From Haliotis asinina (taxonomy: Eukaryota; Mollusca; Gastropoda; Lepetellida; Haliotidae): 64,000 nucleotides of DNA. The notes beneath the pieces were generated by a model. That model did not search any database. It was not told the origin of the DNA and was given only the letters and a program-made list of their open reading frames with translations. Made by a program: the position numbers and the translations under genes. Below are positions 11,001-22,340 of the stretch, in pieces; position 1 is the stretch's first letter, and every line of letters starts with the position of its first letter. The stretch spans positions 45,794,645 through 45,858,644 of the forward strand of contig NC_090281.1 in assembly GCF_037392515.1 (NCBI RefSeq). The letters run 5' to 3'.

Positions 11001-14000
11001 CCGCGAGTAGTTGCAAAAATGCCGATGCGGCGGTAAGCAATATTTACTCAGTCACTCCTACCTCGAGGCAGCCATTTTCCTTCACGCAGCGATCAACCGG
11101 GATGAAGACACTGAGCATGTCCGGAAATAGGCAGCCATTTTGGTACCAGTATCTGTTGAAAATATGCCCCTGTTTAACGATTTACCTGACAAGCCATGAT
11201 CTGCAGACTTAAAAGCGAACATCTGAGACACGTGAATACAAATGCACATGTATTCCGATCTGTTAATGACACACGTGTTTGAAGAAGATGGAACGATATC
11301 GTGTCTGACAGTTGTCTAACGCCGCACCTATCACCATTCCAGCTACATGGTCTGAGATATGTAAAACCATAACTTTCTTCTTAACGGCGTTAGTACCTAC
11401 ACCGAAACGTCGCACTCACTGCAATATAGACGTTGATTATCCATAGAACGTGCTTGCTACAACTTCTACAATGCCTCTCAAAGAAATCATGGTCATCTAT
11501 CAACGCAATGCGAGTCTGAACACCCGATTCCGATGGTCGCGACAAGCATGAGTTCTGAAGACCAATTTAAAGGAACGATATCAACGGTTGGATAGGTTCA
11601 TCATGTTTGCGGTGTAATACCACAGCGAAATAACGAAAGCCAGTATATAATCGGGTGTAGGTCTGAAAAAGAGTGATCGATGTCATGAGCAACGATATAG
11701 AAAACACGCCAACGCCAGTCAACTGACCGCTTCATTAAGTTGTATGCCGGTCGCTGGGTACCCGGTGGATCTTTTAGACGGAGGAGGAAGGAAATGAGTA
11801 TTATAAAAGTTGGGAAGGATGAAAAGAGCATACCCGTAATCCTGGTGCCAGATGAACTTGCCTCCACTGTTTGGGTTCTTCATCGTTAACTTGCTGTGGT
11901 AGTGATATACCTCTCCGCCAAGAAGCTGAAATAGCAAGTTAGTGTCAAGGACTGATCATAGACACACACAACTGTGGACATGGGTGTCGAAATTATACGG
12001 TTTTAATTTACACTTATTTTCATTCAATAGTTTCGTGTTAACGGAGCTATAGTCGTGAGAATCGGTGTGCATAGTGTATAAATACACATCCCATGTCTTT
12101 ACCTTTTCTGAAAATCCAGCCACCTTTTCACTGCGGGCTATGATTCCCGTGACGTCATTTCCGGGATGGCTCCAAATAACCATTTTCCCCTCCCCACCAT
12201 CTCCATCCGGCAGCTGGAGAATAGAAAAGGATTACTTGAATGAATTAAACAATGAATTAAATTATTACTATGAATGTGTGTGAGTGAGTTTACTTTTACG
12301 CCGCAGGATTCAAGCTGTATGGCAGTAGTCTGTAAACAGTCGAGTCTGGGCCAGGCAATCCAGAGATGAACAACTTGAGCATCGGTCTATCCAACTGGGT
12401 TTTTATGTCCTGTAATGTTTCCAGTGGCAGAAATGCACTTACCCCGTAAGCATTCTCTGAGATACCACTATGGTCGTCAATGTTCTTCTTAAGTTGGGCC
12501 ATTTCCTCTTTATCAAGCAAGCCTCTTCAAAACAAAACAACATTTGAAAAAAGACTAACAACGTGTGATACATCTGGTGTAGAGTGTTTCTTATTCAAAA
12601 ACAACTGAAATGAGAACTTTTGATTGGTTCTGTCCTTCACCTGTCGTGTTCATCTCAAATGGAATATGCAGCACATTCTTGCTGCTGCTAGCAGAAACAT
12701 GATGTTTGTTTGTTGTTTTACGCTGCACAAACACAACAGACAAGTTATCTGATCGGTAAGGCGTAAAAAAAGCGTTTCTCGGGCCAAATATTTATGGCAA
12801 AAAATATTATATTTAATTTAAACGGTAGAACACATTCCTTGCCTTATCAGTTATAATCTGAGAGTGGGTGAGTTTAGTTTTACACCGGTCTCAGCAATAT
12901 ACCAGCAATACCGCGTCGATCTGTAAATAATCGTATCTGGACCAGACGATCCAGTGCACCGATCTGCCTCTGGAATATGGTGGCATGTGTCAAGTATGTC
13001 AGCGAGTCTGACTCTTGCAACAAGCAAGGGTTGCTGAAGACACGCTAGAACAGTCTGCGCATGAGTAGTACATATTTTAATGCGAGCCCGGAAATGATTC
13101 GCACGTCACTGCAGCTTAGTTTCCTTGCCGTAAGATTTCAGCTAATGTCAACATCGAGGACATTAATCCTAGTACCAAAAGACACATGGACGATGATTAA
13201 TTAATCTGATTAGAACGTAATCATATCTTATACACCGTGTAATTGGATATCAGTAAACACAGCAGACAAGTTATCTGGTATCTCAGACGTTTCTCAACCC
13301 AAATATTTATGACAATAAATATTATTTTTAATTTAAACGGTAGAACAATTCCTTGCCTTATCAATTATAATTTGATAGTGAGTGAGTTAAGTTTTACGCC
13401 GGTCTCAGCAATATTCCAGTGAGATGGCTGCCATCTGTAAATAATCGAGCCTGGACCAGACAATCCAGTGATCAACTGCGTCGAAATACGCTGTTACGAT
13501 ACGATTACATGTGTTAGCCAAGTCAGCAGTCTTGACCACCGACCCCGTTAATCGCCCCTTACGAGTTATCAGAAAGAAACATGCCCGAGAAACCTTTTCT
13601 TTCATACGCCATAGGGCTACAAATGCTTTGTGGATCAGGCCCTGGAGTTTTGACAAGATAACGTTACTATGGAACTGACACACGTGTAGTGCCTGTTTCA
13701 TGAGAACAGAGATACCTGACAATGATGTACCCATGGTCATCGTACGCTTTCTTGACATTGTCGTCAATGTCGAAGTCGTTATCAAATGTGAATTCTGTAT
13801 GGCAAAAACAAACAACTGATTGAAATAAACACAATATGAAACAAGTAAAGAGGCCTCTGTATATTAAAAATATTGTTTAATAAAGGCTGTTAAACTGGAA
13901 CATCATAAAGAAGAACCTGTCCATGAGGTTTCTGTACAAATTAAAGTGCTCACTACAGTACTTACATGTGTGATGTGCTTATTAAATTACCGTCGATGGT

Positions 14001-14316
14001 CATAATTCACAATGACTTAAGACTTGTCTCCACAATACCGTGATATGACTGAGACACCGTTCTCAGCAGCCACGACATCATCCTCGCTCACTCACTCACT
14101 CAGCAAAACGGACACGTGCATTTTCAGTCACACATCAATACATCAGTGTATTCCTTTAGTATATCGCAAAACAAATAAAACCGAGCGCAACAACCTTCTC
14201 CCGCAGTTGGGTGTATAGGTTTTTCGGAATACATGTATTATACTTTCACTATACGTGGCATTGTAGATCTGCAGAAACTCTAGCTTTACATAAAACCTAC
14301 CTGCCTCCGTCGACAT
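8007..14316 (-). CDS. PhyH-family Fe(II)/2-oxoglutarate dioxygenase, nine coding exons
   Basis: Coding exons on the minus strand: 14316-14301, 13794-13716, 12524-12443, 12213-12103, 11925-11834, 11152-11062, 9990-9861, 8897-8746 and 8132-8007. They total 879 nt and encode 292 residues. All eight introns are GT-AG and the phases fit (1,2,0,0,2,0,1,0). The start ATGTCGACG has A at -3. Exons 2-3 read [20 protein letters not shown], the usual PhyH N-terminus. Iron ligands are H123 and D125 (FIWHQDYG) and H212 (LLLHTSGSN), with Arg222/223 placed to bind 2-oxoglutarate. [19 protein letters not shown] and LEPGDALFF are family landmarks. The sequence looks closer to the ectoine-hydroxylase or proline-4-hydroxylase-like branch than to peroxisomal PHYH; this is an inference and the substrate is unknown. 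No signal peptide or clear peroxisomal tail is seen (it ends EQKQG), so it is probably cytosolic. Confidence 0.92.
8585..8700. repeat. Short tandem repeat in last PhyH intron
   Basis: About 2.5-3 copies of a ~40-bp unit containing 'actgcatgcaagcactgca' followed by 'tttcag'. It lies between coding exons 9 and 8 of the PhyH gene. Confidence 0.7.
10040..10187 (+). repeat. SINE-T copy in PhyH intron
   Basis: A-box-like 'tctagtggtaaaagcg', B-box-like 'ggtttcgattcc', the body 'gggtacaatgtatgaagccc', and the tail 'ggcggcataaaacaaaactc' running into 'actcactc'. It lies 50 bp upstream of coding exon 7 on the opposite strand. Confidence 0.9.
10480..10668 (-). pseudogene. Tc1-like transposase N-terminal relic
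   Basis: From an ATG at 10668 the minus strand reads [20 protein letters not shown], then a stop, then an HTH-like block ([20 protein letters not shown]) and [10 protein letters not shown]. This is the paired-like N-terminus of Tc1 transposases (HTH followed by the DRPRSGRP-type hinge). The catalytic DDE part is missing. It lies inside a PhyH intron. Confidence 0.75.
12283..12435 (-). repeat. SINE-A fragment in PhyH intron 3
   Basis: Minus-oriented copy with 'gtgagtttacttttacgccg', 'gtctgtaaacagtcgagtct' and 'caatccagagatgaacaac'. It ends within about 10 bp of the splice donor of coding exon 3. Confidence 0.8.
12862..13035 (-). repeat. SINE-A copy in PhyH intron 2
   Basis: 'gtgagtttagttttacaccg', 'ctgtaaataatcgtatctgg' and 'aagtatgtcagcgagtctga' mark a minus-oriented SINE-A with an internal deletion. 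Confidence 0.8.
13376..13570 (-). repeat. SINE-A copy in PhyH intron 2
   Basis: 'gtgagttaagttttacgccg', 'atctgtaaataatcgagcct' and 'gaccccgttaatcgcccctt' identify a second minus-oriented SINE-A in the same intron. Confidence 0.85.
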
Positions 14317-14471
14317 TGTTACGTGATTGTGTCGCCACTACCCCAGTTCCGGACAACCTTGACCTCCACAACAGCGTAACCTGATCACTTTTATCTCAGC
14401 CAACAGGACAGCTTTGTACTACATAGATAGCCGAAATCGCTTCACGTCCAACGTGTCGTTTGGTTAATGGT

Positions 14472-15332
14472 TCATGAACATACTAGACGCTGAGTTCAAA
14501 CATATATAATTCCCATGAACATACTAGACGCTGAGTTCAAACATATATAATTCCCATGAACATACTAGACGCTTAGTTCAAACATATATAATTCCCATGA
14601 ACATACTAGACGCTTAGTTCAAACATATATAATTCCCATGAACATACTAGACGCTTAGTTCAAACATATATAATTCCCATGAACATACTAGACGCTGAGT
14701 TCAAACATATATAATTCCCATGAACATACTAGACGCTGAGTTCAAACATATATAATTCCCATGAACATACTAGACGCTTAGTTCAAACATATATAATTCC
14801 CATGAACATACTAGACGCTGAGTTCAAACATATATAATTCCCATGAACATACTAGACGCTTAGTTCAAACATATATAATTCCCATGAACATACTAGACGC
14901 TGAGTTCAAACATATATAATTCCCATGAACATACTAGACGCTTAGTTCAAACATATATAATTCCCATGAACATACTAGACGCTTAGTTCAAACATATATA
15001 ATTCCCATGAACATACTAGACGCTGAGTTCAAACATATATAATTCCCATGAACATACTAGACGCTGAGTTCAAACATATATAATTCCCATGAACATACTA
15101 GACGCTTAGTTCAAACATATATAATTCCCATGAACATACTAGACGCTGAGTTCAAACATATATAATTCCCATGAACATACTAGACGCTTAGTTCAAACAT
15201 ATATAAGTCCCATGAACATACTAGACGCTTAGTTCAAACATATATAATTCCCATGAACATACTAGACGCTTAGTTCAAACATATATAATTCCCATGAACA
15301 TACTAGACGCTTAGTTCAAACATATATAATAT
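14472..15332. repeat. 41-bp minisatellite, 21 copies, upstream of PhyH start
   Basis: Twenty-one head-to-tail 41-bp units (catgaacatactagacgctg, agttcaaacatatataattc, c). Copies are almost identical except at one site that is either 'gctgag' (G) or 'gcttag' (T). In + order the states are G G T T T G G T G T G T T G G T G T T T T. One further change (ataagtcc) occurs near 15205. Each unit carries TATATA. The array starts about 155 bp upstream of the PhyH ATG. Confidence 0.97.
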
Positions 15333-15427
15333 GAACATAATTTGGCAGTTTTTCTTACAATTTATGTCATGAAACAATGACTTACATTTATGCAAACAAA
15401 ACTACTTGGAGACATATGTGTAATTTA

Positions 15428-15545
15428 CACGGGGCCGGGGATAAAGCGTTCGCTCGTCACGCTGAAGATCCGGTTTCAATATTCGTCATGGGCACAATGT
15501 GTGAGGCCTGTTTCTGTTGTCCCCTGTACAACCCCAATATGTAAA
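15428..15545 (+). repeat. SINE-T copy, 3' truncated
   Basis: 'aaagcgttcgctcgtcacgc', a B-box-like 'ggtttcaatattcg' and 'gggcacaatgtgtgaggcc' are present. The (ACTC)n tail is lost. Confidence 0.75.
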
Positions 15546-15639
15546 GCCAAGACAATTTGTAAAAACTTACGCAACATGTAAAAACGTATTCATCATGGCT
15601 TATTTAAGCAGGATTTACCGTTTGGGTTTGACTCCTTGA

Positions 15640-16860
15640 AACTGTCCACTTCGTTCCTGACAACCGGCGATTACCGAATTGGATTAGATAGAAAGTCCTT
15701 ATTGATCCTTCTTAATAGGATTGAATAACATTTATGTTGTTATAGTACATCCCATTTTAACTCGTTGTTTTTGGAGGTTCGAATTAATTGCAGTTGGTAC
15801 TTGCCATCGAGATAGCAGTTGTGACCATTGGTTTCGGACCTAGCAACTGATCCAGGAGAAAGTGCCAACGTCACCAATAGTTATGAATTGACTATGCATA
15901 TCAAACAACGATGAACGGTTTAAGGGATTACCGGAATGGTTCCTAAATGCGTACATCGTGATCTGCCATAGCTTCAATTGGGAAACAACTTCAAGTAAAC
16001 CTACTGGGAATATGAAAGAAGACATTCAAGTGTATTCAACCTTAAACCAGGCATTTAATCATTTTTCATCTTTGATTAACTTTCGTTTTTCAACTGCCAG
16101 TCCACTGCCTTTTCCATACAACAGAAAAAAAACACAAACCAATGTGTGGAGGGCAAGCCATCATTGGCCGTTTAATGCCAGGTGAAGTGGGACCGAACCG
16201 ACGTACACTGGCTTTATTGTGACATCAAAAACTCTTTTGCGGACGTCAAACGCAAGATAGGCGGGCATGTGTTTTCTTCTATAAACAGGTGTCGTAGACA
16301 TGGAAACTGCTCTGGACCACTCTCTGTTGCAGGGTCCTATTGCTCTGTGCAAATTTCTCGCTCACCGAAACTCTACTCTCGACAACTTTCTTTCTCACTG
16401 TCTCATTGCCCTCTACACAACCTTCTTGTCATACTGTCGATCTGAACTTCGCTACCTCTGTTTTATGTGGCCGTTCTACCTCTTCTACTAATAACTTGAA
16501 CAGGTGCATTTAGACTCATGTAGTATTGCCCTTCATTTTACCGAAAGTAGCCAAGATATATCACCGGATTACTGCAACAGCTTGGATATTGGAAAAACAC
16601 TCATGTACAGTTTCAAAAGAGTTAATTTCAATCACCGAGACTTATAAATAGCAAACACGTGCCATGTTACACATTCAGATAATCTTTTACAAATTGTGTT
16701 ACAACTTGTTTTCACATTTTGCTTTAGGTTTTTACATATTGCGTTAAAAGCATCTTTATACATTGGGTGTCATATTTTTACACAGTGCGTTTTTTTTACG
16801 TTTTGCATTAAGCGTTTAAATATTGCGTTAGTTTTATATATTTTGTCTTGATTTTACATA
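15640..16860. other. Intergenic, no gene recognised
   Basis: Short unsupported frames only. 16680-16860 has loosely repeated 'tttacatattgcgtta'-like words that look like a decayed tandem repeat. Confidence 0.4.
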
Positions 16861-16867
16861 CTGTGGA

Positions 16868-16925
16868 TGTACATCCCCTGCCGTGATATTGCTGGAATAT
16901 TGCTAAAAACTAACTCACTTACACA
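16868..16925 (+). repeat. SINE 3'-tail fragment
   Basis: 'gccgtgatattgctggaata' followed by 'ttgctaaaaactaactcact': the shared SINE tail without a head. Confidence 0.7.
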
Positions 16926-17009
16926 ATGTAGACATCCATACATTGCCAAAACATCTGCATTCACAGAAGATCAGCAATGGAAGACCGTGTCAGCATATGC
17001 AGGTTTGTT

Positions 17010-17245
17010 TGTTTGTTTGTAAAACACACAGTCGGTAATATTCCACCTACACGAAGCTCCCTAAATATTATAGTTTGGACCAGACACTCCAGTGACTGAA
17101 ATCAAGAGCAGCAAGTTAGGCAGTTAGGATACGATTACATATGTCAACCAGGTGAGCGACGATGACTACCCGATCCCCTTAGTCGCCTCGTAGAACACGC
17201 ATACGTTACTGAATACCGATTCTAACCCGGATGTTCATAGGTCCA
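17010..17245 (-). repeat. SINE-A copy, diverged
   Basis: 'gtaatattccacctacacga', 'ttggaccagacactccagtg' and 'cgatccccttagtcgcctcg' mark a minus-oriented SINE-A. Confidence 0.7.
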
Positions 17246-18929
17246 TCGATTAACAGGCAAGTCTACTTTTACACCTGAAGTGATTGCTGATTTTCAGACA
17301 TTCACTGAGATAATGTTTGCCACCGTTTGATTTTCATCCCCAAATGAAATCAGTCTCGTTTGCAATTCGAGGCTGGATTTATGTAATATACTGTAACGCA
17401 GCTTTGTTTTTGTCAAGTTCTTAAGTAGAAGACTTAAATATGAACGCTTACTTTTGTGAAGTTTCTTTTTTTCCAAACTCGCGTTTCTTTGGCTTCATAA
17501 ATATGTGATTATGAAATAAACAGGCAGAAATGAAAACAAAAATCCAGAGCAACACTGACCAGGTTTCTAAACTGCTACCCTCATATATGAATTGGAGTCA
17601 TCTAGAAGCGAAAGCTGTTACCTGTCGTATAAAAAGACATGTCTCTGTGCACAATAAATTAGTTCATCTGTATTGACACAGATCTCTCGGATGGCATAGT
17701 AACGTTTTTGCATTCACTCTATGTCAGTTCAATTAATGAATGTGGAGCAGAATCTCTAGACATCAGAACACCAGAAAAGGGATAAGCTGACCATCACAAA
17801 TGCTCCAACCATGACCAAGTGGTGAAGGAATATGAATGGCTGCAGATACTGTTTCCAAACATGCACTTGATAGTTTACTTGCTCCATGTGATATTCTAGA
17901 CTGTTGGATGTTGGTGGGAGCTTTTCATTTACTGTCTTGTCTCAACTACAGACATAAGTGGATTGTTTGGTACACACATTGGACATTGGATGTGATCTGG
18001 TAATGTTGATACGCTTTTGTATTGTGAGTTCTGGTTTGTAGATATTACAATACGCCCGTGTACTGATATTTTTATGTTTTAATGTTGGACTTGTTACGTG
18101 ATGTGTTTCTGTGTTGGCACCGTTTAGCAGTGTATGTCAGCGTGGCAAAAACAACCACTCCTAGACGGCGATAAAGTCGGGCACATCCGATTTCCATGGA
18201 CAAAAACAGTTCTTCTCGCGTCAACAACTTTCAAAAACAAAACAACAAATCAAACAAGTACAATTGGACCAGCTGTGCGGATTACGTTTTTTAATGTCAT
18301 CATTTCCAAAATGGAACAGTACCAAATCCTCGAACATAAACACAACACTGTTGACGCAGAATGTGTGTCAAAACTGACCTTCTTCAAATTTGAGATTTGA
18401 ACAAAGTCAAAGGTAACTGAAGCCCGACACGTAAAACTAGAGATAAAAAACGTTTTTGAAAAAAAAGCCTCTGGAACCGTGTTCCCTCAACGTATGCAAC
18501 GCTACCTATTCTACTGGAGGGTTTACAGTAGTAGACATGCATAGTACATTGTCACAAAATGTACGAACAGTAAAACATCCACAACCACATCCTGCTCCAG
18601 ATGAGTCCTTGATCCATGGAATATCTTCTTGGCAGTCGTCCTGCCTCTGGGTCCATTTCCGCCCCCAGGACGATGACATCCACGCTCCTGATAATACACG
18701 TAAACATATTTTACATCATTGGTACTGTTGGTATTAATGCAAAATATATGCCTCCGCGAAAACAAAGCTCAAATATGAAACTCAAGTTGCGAATTGGCAG
18801 TAGACCTCATTGCAAACAAAGAGGAATTTTATGTTTTCGTTTGAAAAAACACAGTTGCTTCCGTGGGCGACTGTTCTACTAATAAAGGTATATATCATTC
18901 TACATCATTTATACTTCCCACACATATTC

Positions 18930-19090
18930 AGACTGCGTAAGTGTTGTTTTTACACCGCTTTTAGCAATATTCCAGCTATATTACGGTGAGGAACAACAAA
19001 TATAGACTCCATACATCGTTCCAACATCCGAAATCGAATTAGGGTTGTTTGGAGCGTATTGAGCGAACGCTTTAACCATTCGGTTATTCG
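18930..19090 (-). repeat. SINE-T copy within left arm
   Basis: 'tttacaccgcttttagcaat', 'tattacggtgaggaacaaca' and 'gagcgaacgctttaaccatt' are present. The inverted counterparts are at 37115-37275 and its tandem copies. Confidence 0.8.
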
Positions 19091-19734
19091 ACGATCTCCA
19101 TAGATTTAAATGCAAAACAAATATGTTGGGACGTGAAAACAGAATTTAATCTAGCTATTAAACTGAAATATCGAATGCTTTACCAGCAGGTGGCCAGTAC
19201 ACTGCCTCTCAAAGTGACCATCCGGGAATGGCTTTGTCTCGAACTACCTATTGAAGGACGGAATGGTGGGTTAACACTACGTTATGCCATCTATAGATAG
19301 CATCGTACAGGGCATGCACGAAGGGGGCCCTATCTACACTAACCCCTAAATCTACCTGTCAAGTGCAGTCAGCATTGGGCCTACTGGGGATGCTGAAAAG
19401 ACTGGGGCCACAGAGTGTGCCAACCCTAAACTAGCTGGGTTGCTGTCACAACCATCCTGACTGTACAGTCAGGCCCTAGCACCGAACCTACTCCATGTAC
19501 GCTCGGCAGGGGGCTACGCAGAGAGCGGACGTACTATGGAGCCACCATGAGACAAAAGCTCATCCCATTGGTCAATCTGAAAGCCAGTGTGCTAAAGTCC
19601 AGGTGGAAGGGTTTAGAGGGACACAACACCAAATCCAGAGTGTGCCAGGGTTCCTGCGTCTGAAAGGAATGAGTCATGCATAAGCATCAGGAATCACATT
19701 TCTCGCGTATGTAGATTGGTTTAACAATAGCGAG

Positions 19735-19880
19735 TAAGTGTGGTTTTATGCCGCTTTTGGCAATATTCCGTGGACGGGCCTCAGAAGTGGGCGTGAGGCA
19801 TAGTATTATAGTGGGGACTCGAACACTGGCACTGAACATGACGTGCCAACACTTGATCAACTAGGCTACACAAGCACTCC
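19735..19880 (-). repeat. SINE-T-like copy within left arm
   Basis: 'gtgtggttttatgccgcttt', B-box-like 'gactcgaac' and 'cacttgatcaactaggctac' are present. The inverted counterpart is at 36330-36475. Confidence 0.75.
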
Positions 19881-20245
19881 GTTTACATGCGGAAACCAAT
19901 ATCAGCCTTTCCCATCTACACCTAAATGGCCATATACTATGAGAGAATGAGTGTACCCTGTATATTAAACAATTATTCATGAAGACGCATATTTTCTTCC
20001 AAACAGATTTGTATGACGCATTGCAAATCTAAAACTGCAAGTTAAACCCAAAGTGACATAGGTGTATGGATTATTCAATACAAACGAATTAAAACAAACT
20101 GTCGTCCGTGGGTCCGTCATGACTCACTCGTGTTATTCTGCTATTGCAGTCTGTTTGCCGTGAAAACGTACCGATGAATGTCTCTTTAAACAAAAAAGTA
20201 AATCGAATAAAGTGAAATTAAGATTGCAAATTCTTATAATTTTAG

Positions 20246-20493
20246 ACCCGTGAAGGTCCCGGGGTAGAATAGGCCTTCAGCAAAGCATGCCTGCCATAAA
20301 GGTCGACTATGCATGTCGTAGGAGGCGACTAACGGGATCGGGTGGTCAGGCTAGCTGACTTGGTTGACACGTCATTGGTTCCCAGTTTCGCCGATCGATG
20401 CTCATGTTGTTGATCACTGGATTGTCTGGTCCAGACTCGATTATTTACAGACGACCGCCATATAGCTGGAATATTGATGAGTGTGGCGTAAAA
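20246..20493 (+). repeat. SINE-A copy, near full length
   Basis: 'agacccgtgaaggtcccggg', 'ggcgactaacgggatcgggt', 'gatgctcatgttgttgatca' and 'tggaatattgatgagtgtgg' appear in order. Confidence 0.95.
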
Positions 20494-20597
20494 CACTCAC
20501 TCACTCACTCACTCACTCACTCACTCACTCACTCACTCACTCACTCACTCACTCACTCACTCACTCACTCACTCACTCACTCACTCACTCACTCACT
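20494..20597 (+). repeat. (ACTC)n microsatellite, ~26 units
   Basis: Pure tetranucleotide tract directly continuing the (ACTC)n tail of the preceding SINE-A. Confidence 0.98.
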
Positions 20598-21309
20598 ATT
20601 ATTGAAGAGTATATATTGCAATCAATCGCCCACACCTGGAATATGGTTGAGTGTGACGTTAAACAACCTATACAAAATATTATATGACTCGATCTGTATT
20701 TAATCGAGTCCAGATTAGATAATCCAGTGACTGATATTATGAGCAACGACTCACCATATCCAAAATGCCGCCTTTTACCAGCAACCTGGATTGGAAAGGC
20801 CAGGATTCAGGATAATACTTGCAAGATCTTTCACACAACATATTTTCATATATTTCGTTCTCTTATTATTTTTAGACGTTCTTGTCTACAAAACTGCCTT
20901 GACCTTGAAAGATCATGGGCAACACGTGACGTAACCCGCATGGGCAGCGTTTATCGTGATCATGTGCTACGTGTGTGTAACACGTAATCAGGCCAGTGTC
21001 TTATTGGCTTAGATGAAGCCTTTTGTTGACGAGCAAGATATAAATCGGATCACATGAAATGTTATTCGTGGCCATTGGCTCTTGCTGGTTTGTTAAAACA
21101 ATCGATAATCGGAAATATCGACAATAGGAAAAATTATGTATGAATACCTATAAGATAATAGTGCTATCGATAATTTTGATAAAACAGTTCGTAAGTTTAT
21201 ATTTTCTCAACCAATTTACAAATTTAGGACTTTATTCATGACCTGCTTTTAAACATGTTCAGGACGCTGTTTTATTGATAATCCATGCATAAACATGTCA
21301 CCACTCTTA

Positions 21310-22338
21310 ATGTACCAAGTTGGTTAGACTAACTTTTCTGCTTGTGCCATGAATAAAGCACCGCTTACATTAGCACTGCCATCCCTAACCATTTTGAACC
21401 ATTTCAAAAGTGCTTCCTCAACGTCATCAAATTTAGCAGTACGCATTCTCTTACGAGAAGGTGAAAAGCTTGACTGAACAAATGCCTCTTTGATTTTATC
21501 AGCATTTTAAATCCATGTAGAAAGTGTATTTCTGGGTATGCCAAATTCAGTTGCAATTTCTGCTTTGGATTTTCCACCCGACCCCACAGCTATGACAGCC
21601 TCGTATTTTGTCTCTATTGTTCTCACAGATAATCTTCGCTTTTTATAGGTGTAACATGCGATCCAGTTATCCCCCAGGGCTGATCGGGTCCTTCGCTGAA
21701 TTGCTCTGCCATGTTACTAACCGTACTGGTTAAAAAAATTGATCCTACACCTTAAATACTAAACCAAAAACAAAACATCAATTTAGATAATCCAACTCCG
21801 TTTTCCTCACTTCTCATTTTGTATTTTCAAGGAAATCACATGACCGCTAACATAGACTGTCACATGACAACAACATGCGCCATTGTTTGTTTAGAGATAT
21901 CCTGTCGGTCAGTGATCAACGTGTCACTGGTAACAACTTAATTATGGTTAATTGTTTGAGTAAAGTTCAGTTGGTAAGTGTGCTGACAATGTGTGTATAG
22001 ATGCGTAGTTAAACATGTCACTTGATTGTTGAGTCCGTTAATCGTTACTTTTGATCTTTAGGTAGCACGTTTATGAGGATGACTTCCGATTGCGCGACTG
22101 AAGTTTTCCGTTGCAACAACCAGCTTTGACAGTTCGAGACAAAAGGGTAAATTTGTACTTGTTAGAGCCTTTGGGGACCTTAAAATGAGTTCGACACAAC
22201 CGGGAATTCGACACATCTAGTTCGACACATCAGGGTAAAAATAATGATAATTATAAGGAAATCGGCAGGGACCGAGATGTCAGTTCGACACATCCGAGAA
22301 TTCGTCTCAACCGAGTTCGAGACAATAGGGTTCGACTG
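21310..22338 (-). pseudogene. Tigger/pogo-type element relic with DNA-binding domain
   Basis: From an ATG at 21713 the minus strand starts MAEQFSEGPDQPWG. After a frameshift it reads RRLSVRTIETKYEAVIAVGS, GGKSKAEIATEFGIPRNTLS, TWI, a stop, ADKIKEAFVQSSFSPSRKR, and FDDVEEALLKWFKMVRDGSA up to AEKLV. This is the tandem HTH (Psq plus CENP-B type) N-terminus of pogo/Tigger transposases. The catalytic domain is absent. The right end 'gggttcgactg' is followed by TA at 22339-22340. The left terminal repeat is missing. The region upstream of the ATG matches 38490-39123. Confidence 0.85.
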
Positions 22339-22340
22339 TA

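Larger units (their letters stand above)
17690..20240. repeat. Left arm of large inverted segmental duplication
   Basis: This segment is the diverged reverse complement of sequence in 35510-43870. 18160-18330 matches 43290-43410 inverted (shared 'catccgatttccatggacaa'). 18600-18690 matches 42880-42980. 19260-19690 matches 36530-36960 and its two tandem copies. 20105-20225 matches 35535-35650 ('gtaatcgcagaataacacga' reversed). Indels are common, including a 10-bp deletion in the exon-like module at 18620-18690. Confidence 0.85.
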
